The notes beneath the pieces are model-generated. The model saw nothing but the letters and a program-made list of their open reading frames with translations, ran no database searches and was not told the DNA's origin. Of a DNA stretch of 64,000 nucleotides, positions 1 through 11,097 are shown piece after piece. Source of the DNA: Calvatia gigantea. Lineage: Eukaryota; Basidiomycota; Agaricomycetes; Agaricales; Lycoperdaceae. Every line of letters starts with the position of its first letter. Position 1 is the first letter of the stretch. The stretch is from assembly GCA_025093985.1 (NCBI GenBank), contig JACAAK010000006.1:1984001-2048000 (forward strand). The letters are read 5' to 3'. A program made the translations under genes and the position numbers.

Positions 1-446
1 TTCGAAACTCGAGACATGTTACCGAACGGATATCCCACAGCCAGAGTTCGTGGACTAGGATGCAGGTGGGGACTAGATGTTAGTCCGTTATAGAAAATTG
101 CCTAATTCGACTGACAGGACCTTTCAAGATGTCTTCAAAATACGTGCTGACCCTTCCCATGTCATCGGCGACCTGTAATCGTGCATGGGAGCCACAGGGG
201 TCCGCTATTATAAGCTCTGATACCAAACCATCATCTTGTACGGTTGCACTGGATTCAGGGCGCAGTACGCATGGCAAGAAAATGGAAGTTTCTTGCCCCC
301 GCGAGTTGTTCTGCAGCTTTCCATTGATACTCTTGCAAGGGGGTTAAAAAGCGGTGGGCGGTCATTGATGTCTTCACATCAGATCCTGACGAATATTACA
401 TTGGGGCTAGGTGGAAGTGTTGTTCGAAACAGAAACAGAATATTAG
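1..446 (+). pseudogene. Hsp70-like ATPase, decayed C-terminal remnant (copy 1)
   Basis: The plus strand reads as a degenerate relative of the C-terminal exons of the Hsp70-like gene at 2894-5375. A segment like ETCYRTDIPQPEFVD (about 12-55) matches the TCYRGISCPDFVD part of that gene. After an AG near 116-117 the frame gives FQDVFKIRADPSHVIG, matching FHDVFNIRADLSGVING, then GFRAQYAWQEN, matching EFKAQYAWKEN. The tail LFETETEY with stop at 444-446 matches LFDTEIEYHM. In-frame stops (for example TAG after FVD, TAA after the ADPSHVIGDL stretch) show it is dead. The 5' part lies outside the window. Homology to the neighbour is directly visible; the family assignment rests on that gene. Confidence 0.75.
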
Positions 447-717
447 ATTTAGTTCCCCAGTCCCTGGACCATCCTATTTTGTACATATCGCTCGATATCA
501 TTGCTCAACGTCAACCTTCATGAATCAACGTTTATCTGAATGTTGGTTCAGGGAAGGATCTCTTGCTACGTACTTCTGGTACCCTTATCGAGATGTCTAG
601 ATGAGAGTTTAAGTTTCATTACTGTAGGAGGGCGAAAGGGAACCCACAAACAACCACACAGGGTCACCAGCCTCTCCTAAATGATTCCAGACCATCGTAC
701 GGCGAAAAGGTTTTCTG
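447..717. other. intergenic, no gene seen
   Basis: This is the short spacer between the Hsp70-like remnant and the 3' end of the F-box relic. I see no coding frame or repeat in it. Confidence 0.5.
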
Positions 718-2530
718 CTAATAATCAGGTAGTGGGGTGTCGATCCAAGGCGCAAAAGTCACATCTAGCAACGCCAGTGGGTTGGCGACCTGTAGTTGTT
801 CGATCTGATTCCGGGTGTCTTCCGACTCTTGCCCTCCACTCGGTAGGTTGACCACGATGCTGGCCTTCCTCAGGCGCGCGAAACTATAATTCCTCTCCGT
901 GCTGCTAGCGCTACACAGAGAGCGTAGGAAGTTGAGCAGCACAGCATCGGAGAAGCTTGCCCTTATACAATGGAATACTTCAAGGTTCGGACAAACACAC
1001 GTCGAAGATGCACCACCCAATTCCTGTGCTATGTTTTCTGAATCACCACGAGTACCGCCCCTGTCCTCCTCTTCTCCACTCCGTGGCCTCCATGGGGTCA
1101 AGCTCAACAGGTGGTTGTCCTGAAAATAGTAGTTCGGGGAATGGATGGCAGTTAGTGGAGATAAGAACGGGTGTGCACAGGTGAAGGGACAGCCTCTTCA
1201 GTTCAGGAACAACGCGCAAGATGCCCACCACATCATATCTTCTACAACCAAATCCAGTTCTTCCGATGGCATAACCAGTCTCCTAAGAAACACCAAAAGG
1301 GTGTCGAAAAAATGGGGCGGGGGACGGTCTGCTGGGATCCGTCCCTCCCAAGCATGCTTGTGTTTATAGCTAAGATGGCGGAGTTGCAGAGTGTGCAGAT
1401 ACTTGAGAAGGTGGGGTGTAGGTCTAGTCAGGATGTTCTCAATGAAGGATATGGACGGTAAGTTTGGAAGATTGATTTGGGGGACGCTTGGGTCTTCCGG
1501 TGGCCACACCGCTATGGGATATTGGTAGTGCATTTCACGAGATTATGGCATAGCGATAGCATCCTTCTCACAGCCGATATATCAAAGAGTTGCGTGTCTC
1601 CGAGGATCGTTAGGCTGGTGAGATTTTCCCAGCCAATTGGGAGTCGTGGTACTTCACTCCCGTAAAAGGGTAATCCCAAGGAATGCAAGTTGGGTGCTCG
1701 AAGGATGCCGTTTTCTTTTACCAAGGCGTTGAGGTCTTGTGAGATGTAATTACCAGAACCGTCAGGGAGGGAGTGCATTGGTCCTGAGATGTAAAGCGTC
1801 TCAAGTAGAGGTAGATCAGTTGCATTGAACTGTCCCAGAGCAGTCACAGGAGGGTAGGGAGAGGTAGAGGAAATGTCAGCGCGACTTGAACTTAGCGAGA
1901 GTCAAGGTACGGCTGGATGATATCGTGGTTGGCTGATGTTGCAGTGGACAGGGAAGAACTGCGAGAAAAACAGATGGAAATGGACACCGGAAGTGCACCT
2001 GAACAGCGGAGCCAAACGGAGACGTCCTCAAGCGAAGGAGGCCGAGATTGTCGATTCCATGGGGAGGCACCCTTTGGGATGACAATATGTATGGAGGACC
2101 AAAGCTGTGGCGTTGCATATGCAATTTGCCGCCAGTGGTGGCAAATCCTGCCCGGGAGTAGTGGTGCTTCTCGGCTGCTCATCACTGCATTGCACGTCGA
2201 AGGAAGGCATTGTATGAAGATTGCTTGAAGGATTTCGGGGAGGAGTTTACGGATTGGGGAAACGGCCGTTTTGTAGTCCTCAAGTTGCCTCCTGAGCGTG
2301 TTCTGCTTGATTTTGAGGCTTGCGAGGTTGTCCTGAAGCTCGGCGATTGTGAGATTGAGGCGTAGAAGCTTTTGTTCTCCCTCACCTATAACCTGTTTCT
2401 CGATGGCGTTTAATTCATTTGTTAGTGGGATATAATTGAGGTTGAATTTTTCTGCAAACGAGGGGCTTGCTGCGCTCATGAGAGCGGGATATTGTGGTCG
2501 CACAAATGCACCCGCATCGAAGCTTGACAC
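718..2530 (-). pseudogene. F-box/LRR-type protein, frameshifted
   Basis: The N-terminal part (2530-1892) carries a predicted coiled coil (about residues 35-90, many L/E/K/N). An F-box-like segment follows at about residues 93-115 (IRKLLPEILQAIFIQCLP), then the ICHHWRQIAYATPQLWSSI block typical of the large Agaricomycete F-box family. These proteins are substrate adaptors of SCF ubiquitin ligases. Downstream the leucine-rich part continues in changing frames: 1890-1512 (LSSSRADIS, TDLPLLETLYISG), 1533-1231, 1231-1110 (VVPELKRLSLHLC) and 1107-718 (CPNLEVFHC). No GT-AG intron explains the switches near 1905, 1520, 1231 and 1120, and TAG/TGA stops fall at several. It is therefore probably a pseudogene; an assembly with several indel errors is the alternative. 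Confidence 0.75.
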
Positions 2531-2893
2531 TGAGCGCTGATTAATTGATCATCACAATTGAAAACCCCAATAAGTCGCGGTTGCGACCTTCAGACTTGAC
2601 ACACCGCCTGGATACCTGCCAAGCCTCCAAGCTTCAAGCCTTTCAGGGGAGATCATGAGTTTTTTTGGAGTTGCCTAACCTGTTTTAAATGTTCCCGTTG
2701 ACTCCTCACCGCTCAGCATGGGCCAGACGCCTATCCTGGGAAAAAGGTAATCCTTGCAAGCGTATTGACGGTCACGTGGATGTCCGAAGTGTTCGTTGAT
2801 GTTAACGCGTAACGTTGAAGAAGGATGCTGGCGCTAATTCACGATGGGAGATATAGCGGGAGGATGTTCCGCCACGGAACTTGATCTGTTCAA
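2531..2893. promoter_or_regulatory. divergent intergenic region
   Basis: This 363-bp spacer separates the F-box relic (minus) and the Hsp70-like gene (plus), so any promoter of the latter must lie here or further upstream. I saw no clear TATA box or heat-shock element and assign no site. Confidence 0.35.
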
Positions 2894-5375
2894 ATGCCTA
2901 CCCGTCCCCTGTACACAGGCACTGAGCGTAAACTCCTCCTCGCCTTTGATGTTGGGACTACGTTCAGTGGCATATCCTACACGTATGTTCCTTGGGGCAT
3001 CCCTTTTTGTACCTGTTACTCACGCTGGCACCGTACCAGAATCCTCGACCCCGGAAGAGAACCCGAGATCAACCCCGTCACAAGGTCTGCTTCTTCTCCG
3101 CCTCGTCATGGACGCTATTGACCAGGATGAAACTGCAGGTTCCCAGGTCAAATTCTTGTTGGGGGAAATGCAAAAATTCCGACTGTAATATACTATGGAC
3201 CAGACGGGGTTCCGCGAGCAATTGGTGCAGAGACGGAACGAGAAGAGACCCAGATATTGGCCGAAGAGTCTCAATGGGTTAAGGCCGAATGGTGGGACTC
3301 CTCCTCGAATCCTTATATGCGTTTGATGAACTCTCACTAGGTTTAAGCTCCATCTACGACCGAAGACACGCACCACATCATCAGTTTCTGACGACATTCC
3401 GCCATTGCCTCTTGGGAAAAGCGCTGTAGACCTCTTCGCAGACTTCCTGAGATACCTGAACCAATGCGCACGGACATATATTGAAGAAACGCACGTTGAT
3501 GGGACCAGCCTGTTGACCTCGGGCAAGCTCGAATACATCCTGTCCCACCCCAACTCATGGGAAGGAGCCCAACAAACGCTCATGAGGAGAGCTGCCGTAC
3601 AGGCCGGCCTCATCGCTGATACCCCAGCAGACCAGGAACGGATATCGTTTGTTACCGAAGGAGAAGCATGCTTGAACTTTTGTATTGACAAGGGGTTGAT
3701 GAACGAGTCTATCAAGGTGAGTTTCTGTATATTGATCCAGTCAATCGCCTGTTACATCTCTGCTATACAGAGCGGGCATGGTGTTACGATTGTCGACGCT
3801 GGAGGGGGAACGATTGACATCAGCACTTATGCACGCAGCGGATACTCAAATTCCGAGTATAATGAAATAGCAGCGTCTTGCTGTGAGTCCGTGCCACCCT
3901 ACCAAGTAATGAGTTGTCATTAGTCTTCACTAGCATACTTCAAAGGTTCAATCTTCGTAACACGTGCTGCGGCGAGATATCTTGACGGTATGCGCTCGCC
4001 TGCGATGCACGTTTTGATACTCACGCTGCCTCACAAGGACACCTCCAGGGCTCACGTTTCTACGACGACGTTGACTCTATGACTGACAAGTTCGACAAAG
4101 CAACGAAATTGGGATTTCGTGATCCAACAGATCCTCAATATATCAGGTTTGGGAGCGTACGTGATAAGGATCCGGATCTTGGTATCAAGGCAGGGAAGAT
4201 TAGGCTAGATGGGTGGGCAACCTTCGCTTGGATATGACGTTGGCTTGTGTTTTAACTAAATCCTAGCGAAGTGATTACAAACTTTTTTGAGCCTTCGATA
4301 CAATGTATATTCGATGCCGTGCGTGAACAACGGCGGGCCGCAGCGCAGGAAGTATCTGTGAGTTCGAACAAGATCTCAGGTTATCCATACTAATACCTTC
4401 AAATCAGACAGTTTTCCTCGTCGGGGGTTTTGCCGCAAGCGATTACCTCTTCATGCAATTACAAGAGAGATTACGAGAGCATGGGTTCAGTGTCCACCGC
4501 CCAGATGCACACTTGTGAGTCGCTATCAACCTAATGAACACAATGTCCCCCCATTTAACCATTATTATGGTACGAAAAAGAAACAAAGCCGTCCCAGATG
4601 GTGCTATCGTGGGGTCCTTGCGCCCAACGGTACGAACCCGAGTAGCGAAATACACATACGGGGTACGAGCTAAAGTGCTATACAACCCATCCAAGGAAGA
4701 GCATGTCAAGAGGTCGTCTAGTTGCGTCACTCTCGTGAGTGGCGAGCGCAGGCTACCCGGAGGATTCCGGACCGTACTCCCTAAGGTATGCACTGTCGAC
4801 GTTTTCCCGAGTGACGAACTTGTTCTGATTTTACTCACATCGGAAAGAATACCCAAGTTTCAGATACTCAAGAGTTTCGCTCTCCATTTTTCCAAGAGGC
4901 CCGCAAGAAACGTGGCCTGAATGGGTTAAACACGACCACCATCACATGCTACCGAGGAATATCCTGCCCAGATTTTGTAGATCAGGACCCAAGCAAGTCA
5001 CCAGGCGTTTCCACTTCACCTCCTGACTGACTGTCGTTCAAGGAAACTTTCATGATGTCTTTAATATTCGTGCCGACCTGTCGGGTGTTATCAACGGAAT
5101 TACCAAGCCGACAGGCCAAAATAAAGGAATTCAATATTTCAGACTCGACTATGAGATTATCATTTTGTTCGGCACGACTGAATTCAAGGCTCAATACGCA
5201 TGGAAGGAAAATGTATGTTGAAAGTTTATTTTACTCTTCCTATCTGACCGGAACATCTCTTCAGGGAGTGGAAAAGCGGTAAGTTCACCATCCCATTGAG
5301 GGCCGGGCGAAAACTGAAACGTACAGGGGTCCTGCTGAAATCTTGTTCGACACCGAGATCGAGTACCACATGTGA
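2894..5375 (+). CDS. Hsp70-like ATPase (actin-like fold), 14 exons
   Basis: Exon model: 2894-2982, 3040-3084, 3139-3291, 3341-3716, 3771-3882, 3934-3987, 4038-4212, 4267-4357, 4408-4514, 4581-4785, 4848-4992, 5043-5212, 5265-5278, 5327-5375. The exons total 1785 nt, giving 594 residues and TGA. All introns are GT-AG of about 44-66 nt except intron 11 (4993-5042), which is GC-AG with a GCAAGT donor. Actin-like ATPase motifs are present: phosphate-1 loop LLAFDVGTTFSGISYT (about residues 14-29), phosphate-2 IVDAGGGTIDIS, and FLVGGFAASDYL in the second lobe. The N-terminal ATPase resembles Hsp70; the C-terminal part (KYTYGV, LDYEIIILFGTTEFKAQ) is that of the fungal Hsp12A-like branch, with no classical substrate-binding domain or EEVD end. 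It is probably cytosolic; its role is unknown and may be stress-related. The start is the first ATG before the ATPase loop. It is probably intact. Confidence 0.85.
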
Positions 5376-5689
5376 TTCCACTTGAGGGCAACCTGTTCCC
5401 CCTTCTCGCTTCTGCTTCCCTGCGCAACTCAAGAGCGCTACCCAGGTTTGATTGTTTGCCTTTCTCCGAATTCGTCCGCAAGATTACGTTTCCCGAGCTC
5501 GACAAGGTACTCAATGACCCCAACATCGTAGAACTTAGAACAAAGGCATACACGCGACTATGTGACCATATGTATCATTACAATTTCCGAAAATCCTTTT
5601 TCTGTCGCATCGTCCAGCCCTCACTCACCTCAAGGGGGAAACCACATAACTTGTGTTCAACCTTTGTAGCGAGCATTGTTCCTTTCTGT
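5376..5689. other. spacer downstream of the Hsp70-like gene
   Basis: This is a 3' flank and probably contains the terminator. One plus-strand frame (about 5372-5640) stays open but resembles nothing I know, so it is left uncalled. Confidence 0.4.
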
Positions 5690-6094
5690 CATCCTTTAAT
5701 AAGGAATTCATCACTTCATACTTTGAAACAAATCGTCCGAGGCTGATCTGTGGAATACGTGCATCGATTGTTTTTATTATTTTCCTTGTGGCGGGTTGGC
5801 CGCAAACAATTATCCGTTTTCCCAATTGCAAGGGAGACCGCAAGAATGTGGATTGAGCGCCGATTAACTGGGTACACACTTGTGAGCAGTCAGACAGAAA
5901 CCTAACCCAAGCCACACCCAACCGTTCCTGGAATTTAAACCATAAAAATAAAGCTGTCCCGGATGGCGCTATAGCGGGGACCCCAATAATGGGTGCTCGA
6001 ATGGTGAGGTATAGGTAGTTATGGGGTGGAGGTTAAGTTGATTGAACCAACTAAGCACACGCCGAAGGGGCATCTAGTTGTACCCCCTTCTTAA
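5690..6094 (+). pseudogene. Hsp70-like ATPase remnant (copy 3)
   Basis: Fragments in order match the middle-to-late part of the 2894-5375 gene. EFITSYFE (about 5705) matches EVITNFFE; FLVAG then NYPFSQLQGRPQECG matches FLVGGFAASDYLFMQLQ. A GTHL ends at a GT donor, as in the parent. KAVPDGAIAGTP (about 5950) matches KAVPDGAIVGSL, and YGVEVKLIEPTKHTPKGHL matches YGVRAKVLYNPSKEEHVKRS. In-frame stops and shifts (TAA inside the LSAD stretch, TAG after MVRYR) make it a dead copy. N- and C-terminal portions are missing. It appears to be an old tandem duplicate of the intact gene. Confidence 0.7.
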
Positions 6095-6483
6095 ATGGAA
6101 AGTTCACTGAGCACTTACTATAGTAACCCGTCTAGGAGTACCTTCGTCCTCTGTTCTGATTTTGCCGGCTGTTGTGTAGAGGATGTGAGTCTCAGACGCC
6201 CAGAAGTTTCGTTCTTTCTTCTTAATGGGAGTAAACAGGTATCAAACGGGGGGAGGGAGAACACGGACAAGGTGAGAAACAAGTACAAACGAGGAGTAAA
6301 TCAAGTAGATATATGAGTAAGTGTTCAAGAGACCCTACGCGAAACCAGAGTAGCCACAAACTGACGAGAGGCCTAGTGAAGGAAATTCCTTTAAATAGGA
6401 GAGATGAAATAGAAGGAGAAAGGACGCAAGGAGTTGAGGGAAAGAAATCATGGGAAAGGAGGGAGGGAGTAACCATCGCGGAA
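6095..6483. other. no gene recognised
   Basis: This stretch is purine-rich on the plus strand (many GGGAGG/GAAAGGA runs at 6240-6470). Open frames here are short and match nothing I recognise. Confidence 0.4.
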
Positions 6484-7440
6484 CTAGTGTGGCCTTGAAG
6501 GTACAGGTACCTTGTAATTTCCGGGCACACGTCGAGAGCGAAGGCATATGCTACACCCACACATTGCTGGCTTGTAAGGAAGGACGAACTTTCGGAGGTG
6601 AGTGGGAATATCAATTGAATGCGGGAACCGGGGGGTGTATTTTTCTGTGCGCAGTCTCGACGGAGCATCCGCAGGATTGTCCTGTCCTGCAATCCACTCG
6701 ATCTCAAGGGTAATTTCATACACGCAACAGAGATCGTCGATATGCTGGACAATTTCTCCAATCTGGTGTTGTTGGAAGAACCGCTTTGAAACAGCTTCCA
6801 CAACATTGGAATTATCAGAACGTAGCCGAAGCGTCCTTCCTGAATATCCAGCTTGGATCATCAGCCGAAGTCCTAGTTCCACTGCTACCGCTTCGGCCCA
6901 TTGAATCTCTCGGGGACTAGTCTTCCAACCCGTCTTCAACTCCCAAGCCTGCCATTGACCCTTGAAAATGAATCCGATTCCAACTTGAGACGCATCCACG
7001 TAGACATCCGAAGAATAAGTGGAAGCGGGGGGGTCCCGCACTGGAATGGGCGCCGGAGGTCGTCTCCACTCGCTGAGGAGTACTTTTTGAACTTCTGTAC
7101 GTCTCTTGGCGGGCGTCTTGTGCGCTTTGGAAAGGAGCAACTTGACATGTGTAAGGATTTGCCCATTGCCAGGTTGACGTGCGAGCTCCATCTTCTCTCT
7201 GATTTCTTCTAAAGCGTCGGGCTGCGATCGACGATGGCGGACATTTGGAATAACTGGAGGACGTCGTGGTTGCCTGGGTGGATATGGGGTAAAGCGTATA
7301 CCCACATTGACGTTCGGTCCTGGTTTGTTTTTCGTGCCGATTCGGACATCTGGAACGGAAAGATGAGAAAGGCGAGCCGCTTCCCCAGTTTTAATGGTAC
7401 TCAAGGGTCCCTGGAAATGGCTTGTGCAAGACTCTAACAG
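6484..7440 (-). pseudogene. retroelement-type RNase H remnant
   Basis: The minus frame carries a complete RNase H signature. All four acidic positions of the RNase H fold are visible: D in YVDASQVGIGFIFKG, E in WAEAVAVELGL, D in LRSDNSNVVEA and D in NPADAPSR. The order and spacing are those of retrotransposon polyproteins. Upstream residues (MELARQPGNGQILTHVKLL) belong to the preceding host-like or element-specific segment. No reverse transcriptase motif (Y-x-DD) is present between them, so the domain seems to have been joined after RT loss. The frame is shifted relative to the ORF at 7391-8020 near position 7400. The family (DIRS-like or another fungal retroelement) cannot be decided here. 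Confidence 0.6.
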
Positions 7441-8020
7441 AATCGCTCCTCCAATAAGTCGGTCTATCCATCTCGTCCTCCACCTCCTCTTCATCATCAT
7501 CCAATTCCATGCATGCCCAAGAGAGGGAGTGATTTTCCTCAGACTCGTTATCAACTGAGGATCCCGAGGCAGTGGGACTATCATCAGACTTATCTGAATT
7601 GAAACTGTCATTCAACATACGCGTTGCCCCACCGCCTACCCAGCCAGACTCCCCAGGTGGCGTCTGGGGATGAATTTCGTCATCCTCGGCGCCAAGTGCG
7701 AGGAGCTCATGGGGGAGCTGCTTTATCTCCTCCCGAGCCTTCTTCAGGCTAAGTTCGGGAAGTGACAGTAAGTCATAATTGGACTCCCGTTCGGAACAGG
7801 ATGCCTTTATAAGGGAATCTTGACTCTGGCGAAAACCCTCCAGAAAACGATTTTGGAGTTCTGCCTTTCTGTCGTCGACGGCATGTGTGTAACTAATGTC
7901 AGATTCACTGGCATTGGAAAGATGCATTATATACTGGTGGCAAACCCGACACCCATGGTGGTGAACTATCCCAAAGGCTTTGTCATAGGTCCAAGGAGAG
8001 TAACAAGGATTGTTGGCCAT
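7391..8020 (-). pseudogene. hypothetical N-terminal part of the RNase H element
   Basis: This 209-codon frame starts MANNPCYSPWTYDKAFG, has a GCRVCHQYIMHL cysteine/histidine stretch (about residues 24-35) and a very acidic patch (DDDEEEVEDEMD, about residues 174-185). It then runs out where the frame of the following RNase H segment takes over. The last residues (RVLHKPFPGT) overlap that segment in another frame, so one indel near 7400 probably split a longer protein. I do not recognise a named domain. It may be the gag-like or unknown N-terminus of the same retroelement. Confidence 0.45.
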
Positions 8021-8904
8021 TCTGGGAAATCACGGGCGCAATCTTGCGCCCTCTTTTCTGAGATTGCCGTCTGAGGCACCTCTTTTATAACGAGAATTTA
8101 GACCTACCGAGTTGTCTGAGCACCACAAACGAACCAGTTGACGTCGACTCCAAGTGGCAGCACTTGGGGAGTAGAGGCGGTCTAACCTAGCCGTGGGTTC
8201 ACAGCAACAACGTTTTTTCCTTGTTGTACTTAAGTATTTGAAGCATGCCGTACGTAACCGGCCCGGGAGACCACGTGAATCGGGAAAAGTCCCGGTTACA
8301 TTGCTCTTGTTACTTCAAAGGTTGCCGGGCGGGTTCGCGAGCGAATGATCTTTTGAGGCCGCAATGACGCAGCGTCGATCCGCAAGACGGAAAGGGGGGG
8401 GGGGGCACGAGCTAACTCGTCCAATGCTTATCGCTCGCTTGTCACCCGCCCACCTGCCATTGGAAGGGTAAGTATCGTATGGCCCTTGCCACGATGTTTC
8501 TTTACCTTTGCTGCCGCCTTCTGCCAACCTCCGCTAACCCGTTTTGACCTCTTCGCCTTCCTCTCTCATCGAGACGAGACTATTTGCAGGGTTTACAGCC
8601 GTTGGTGGGTGGTGTGATGATGAACACATAGGAAAACAGATGGATGGTTCTCTTTTGTGTGTGGCTGCCTCACTCCTCCCAAATGATCGTTTTCGAAACA
8701 ATGAACCTAGAAAAGATACGGTTCACGGTTTCACCGGACACACCTTCAATTGATGCTCGACATAGAGCGCCAACGGGATGGGACTTGCAAATATTGAAAG
8801 ATTGACATTACTACGTTCGCTGTCGCTAGCGTCCACGTTGCCTCATTCATACTTACATTCCCTACTTATGTCCGAGCCGATAATAGATGTACACAAGAGA
8901 AAAA
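8021..8904. other. intergenic between retroelement relic and NACHT cluster
   Basis: No supported gene. A run of 12 G residues lies at 8394-8405. The right end is the 3' flank of NACHT copy 1. Confidence 0.5.
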
Positions 8905-11097
8905 TTAGAGGGGGTACGGAATGCAGTAGTACTTGCTCTCGGAATCGATGCATATGAATGCATTCCTCTTCTCAGGTGTACTCCCACAAACTAAAACAGG
9001 CTCCTCGGGGCGACATTGCCGGAGTGATCGCAACTTAGCCAGGAAAGCTTGCAGAGCACGGGGGGAAGCTGGGGACTAAAAGACACCAATGATTTAGTGA
9101 GAAAATTTAGCGTTGTGCATCGGGCATGTGCCTTCTTACCTTGCTCTTTCTCATATCCCCGGAGATGTAGATGGGCTTAAATCTTCTGCAATCCAAGTGG
9201 CCTATATTAAGGTCTCGCAATCGGAGTTGCTTGCACAGTCCTCGACTTTCTAGTTCTTCTGGGAACCTCTGTCAATTGGCGATCAGCCATTAGAAAGCCA
9301 CTGTTTCAACATGAGAGACAGGACGTACGCCCCAGAGAACGAACAAAAACCGAGTGAACTTCTTCGCGAAGTGAGTCAACTGGTAGAGCTCAGCGGTGTC
9401 GATTTGATTCAGGACATCCAAACATTCGGATCGACCTTGTTGGGACTCAAAAGGCCCCCTCCCTCGCATAGACCTGAGCTTCCCAGTTACGACATAATAC
9501 AGACTATCCTCAGCGTCGCGCTTGAGTTCCTGGTAAAAACCCAATCCCAATGTTGTCGATACCTGGGAAGTGTATCCGGCCCACTCATTGTCCCAAGGTT
9601 TGTCAAGGTATAGTCTATAAAGGCAGTGAGTGATCTCATCAACAGATTCACCACAATCGACGAAAAAGTCTTTGGATCTGGGACGGTCCATGAGATAGTC
9701 TCCAAAGGAGGCATGGAGAAATGACACCCGGGATTTATGTGCATCCTTCGGGTGTGGAATTTCGAGTACGGAGTGGAGTTTGTGGAGAGAACCGTACACA
9801 ACGCTTTGTTCAAGGCCGAGGATGATGGCCGCTCCCATGAGATTGCGAGACTCAAGGGGGTACGAAAGCCCTTTGGAGGTAAAGCCAGACTGCGTACAAA
9901 GAATGAATCCAAGAATTCGCTTCGTGGTACGCCGCAATGTTAACGGGATAGGTATGAGGATCTGGGTATACAATGCATCAAGGAGTGCAAAAGGATGTTC
10001 GTCAGTCACTTCAACGTCTAGGCGATCAATGACGGATAAGAGCAGGTTCAGTCGTGATACGGGGTCGGCGTGATCAGGGTCTTCCATGAAACGAACCGCC
10101 GTTCTTGCAAAGACAAAAAGCCCTAATGCGCCATTCGTGAGCTTCAGGAACTGGGTTCCGCTTGGCCAGTTGTGAGGAACGTGCAGGAATCGTTTCCGCA
10201 TGGCCTCGAAACTAGTGTTCAGGTAACGCTCGACATCCTGACAGGATTCAGTGGAGTCAATCGGTATGTACTCCGACCAGTGACTCGGAGCGACGGCCTC
10301 GTCAGCGAAAGCGGCTACGATGTGGGGTTCTGGTCGACTGGAGATGACCCACACGAGGGGTGCTTTGGGAAAGTTGTGGACGAACTCGCTGACGTGCTGC
10401 ACGATTCTGCATTGCTCGTTCACTCCTTCGCATTCATCCAACCCATCCAATAAGACACCCCAAGGACCCTCTTTGCTTCCAATCCCCTGATTTCCAAATG
10501 GCTCAACAACGAAAATTCGAAACTGCTCATTCATGCCCTTGTTCAACAAACTCGGATCGAGAGAAATTTGTTCTACGATGTGAGTTCGGTAAGCGGGTAT
10601 CCTTGTAGCCAGTTGGAATGCAACAGTAACGAAGGTGCGCTGAGGGTCTTTGCGATCATTAAGTCTTGAAAAGAACAGTGAAGCTCCAAGGCACTGAGAT
10701 TCAGCAAGGGACTCAGCGAAGGTCTGAATCACGGCCGATTTGCCAACGCCAGCGGGCCCGCTCAGCCAAAGCAGTGCCTTCTCTCGTTCCTTATTATGGA
10801 ACCACGTCCTCATCTTCTCACTGAGTTGGACACGTGTACCGGGATGGCACTGAGGTGGGGGATCACGAGTGGAAGAATCGTATTCTGCGCCGCCAAGGAC
10901 ACGCTCGGAAAGTACTTTCATTCCTACAGAAAATCAGGTTGTTAGTTGAGATGGATAATGAGGTGCATGCCGCATGTCTCACCAAGAGCGACAAAATCGC
11001 GCTCGTCTTGGACGTTGTAAAACGTGGGGTTATTGACAACAAAATCACGGGGGTTGGAGAAGAACCCGGTGCCCGCACCTGTCGCTGAACCAACGAG
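8905..11097 (-). CDS. NACHT NTPase, NLR-like (copy 1)
   Basis: Exon model on the minus strand: partial exon ending 10983 (GT donor 10982), NACHT exon 10923-9329 (1595 nt), exon 9268-9140, last exon 9075-8905 with TAA. All junctions are GT-AG and stay in frame. Walker A is GPAGVGKSA and Walker B is LLDGLDECEG, followed by the sensor-like VWVISSRPEPHI. The domain is the P-loop STAND NTPase typical of fungal NLR-like incompatibility or immune proteins. The N-terminus has the short motif FVVNNPTF...RDFVALG and no recognised effector domain. The C-terminus (PVLVCGSTPEKRNAF...YCIPYPL) has no WD40, ankyrin or TPR repeats, so the protein is short, about 650 residues. The 5' end is unresolved: an intron acceptor seen in copies 2 and 3 is missing here (11086-11097). 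The Met at 10921 is internal, just after the splice junction. Confidence 0.8.

Noticed and set aside
1477..2228. Plus-strand open frames across the F-box relic (for example 1917-2228)
   Set aside because: The F-box, coiled coil and leucine-rich motifs are all on the minus strand; the plus frames are shadows.
8394..8405. Run of 12 G as a functional G-quadruplex or slippage site
   Set aside because: It is a single homopolymer in a non-coding spacer with no associated feature; possibly a sequencing artefact.
9311..11088. Long plus-strand open frames opposite the NACHT exons (for example 10172-10453, also 12747-12947 and 19293-19625)
   Set aside because: They are antisense shadows of conserved NACHT coding sequence; they recur at the same places in the paralogs and have no motifs.
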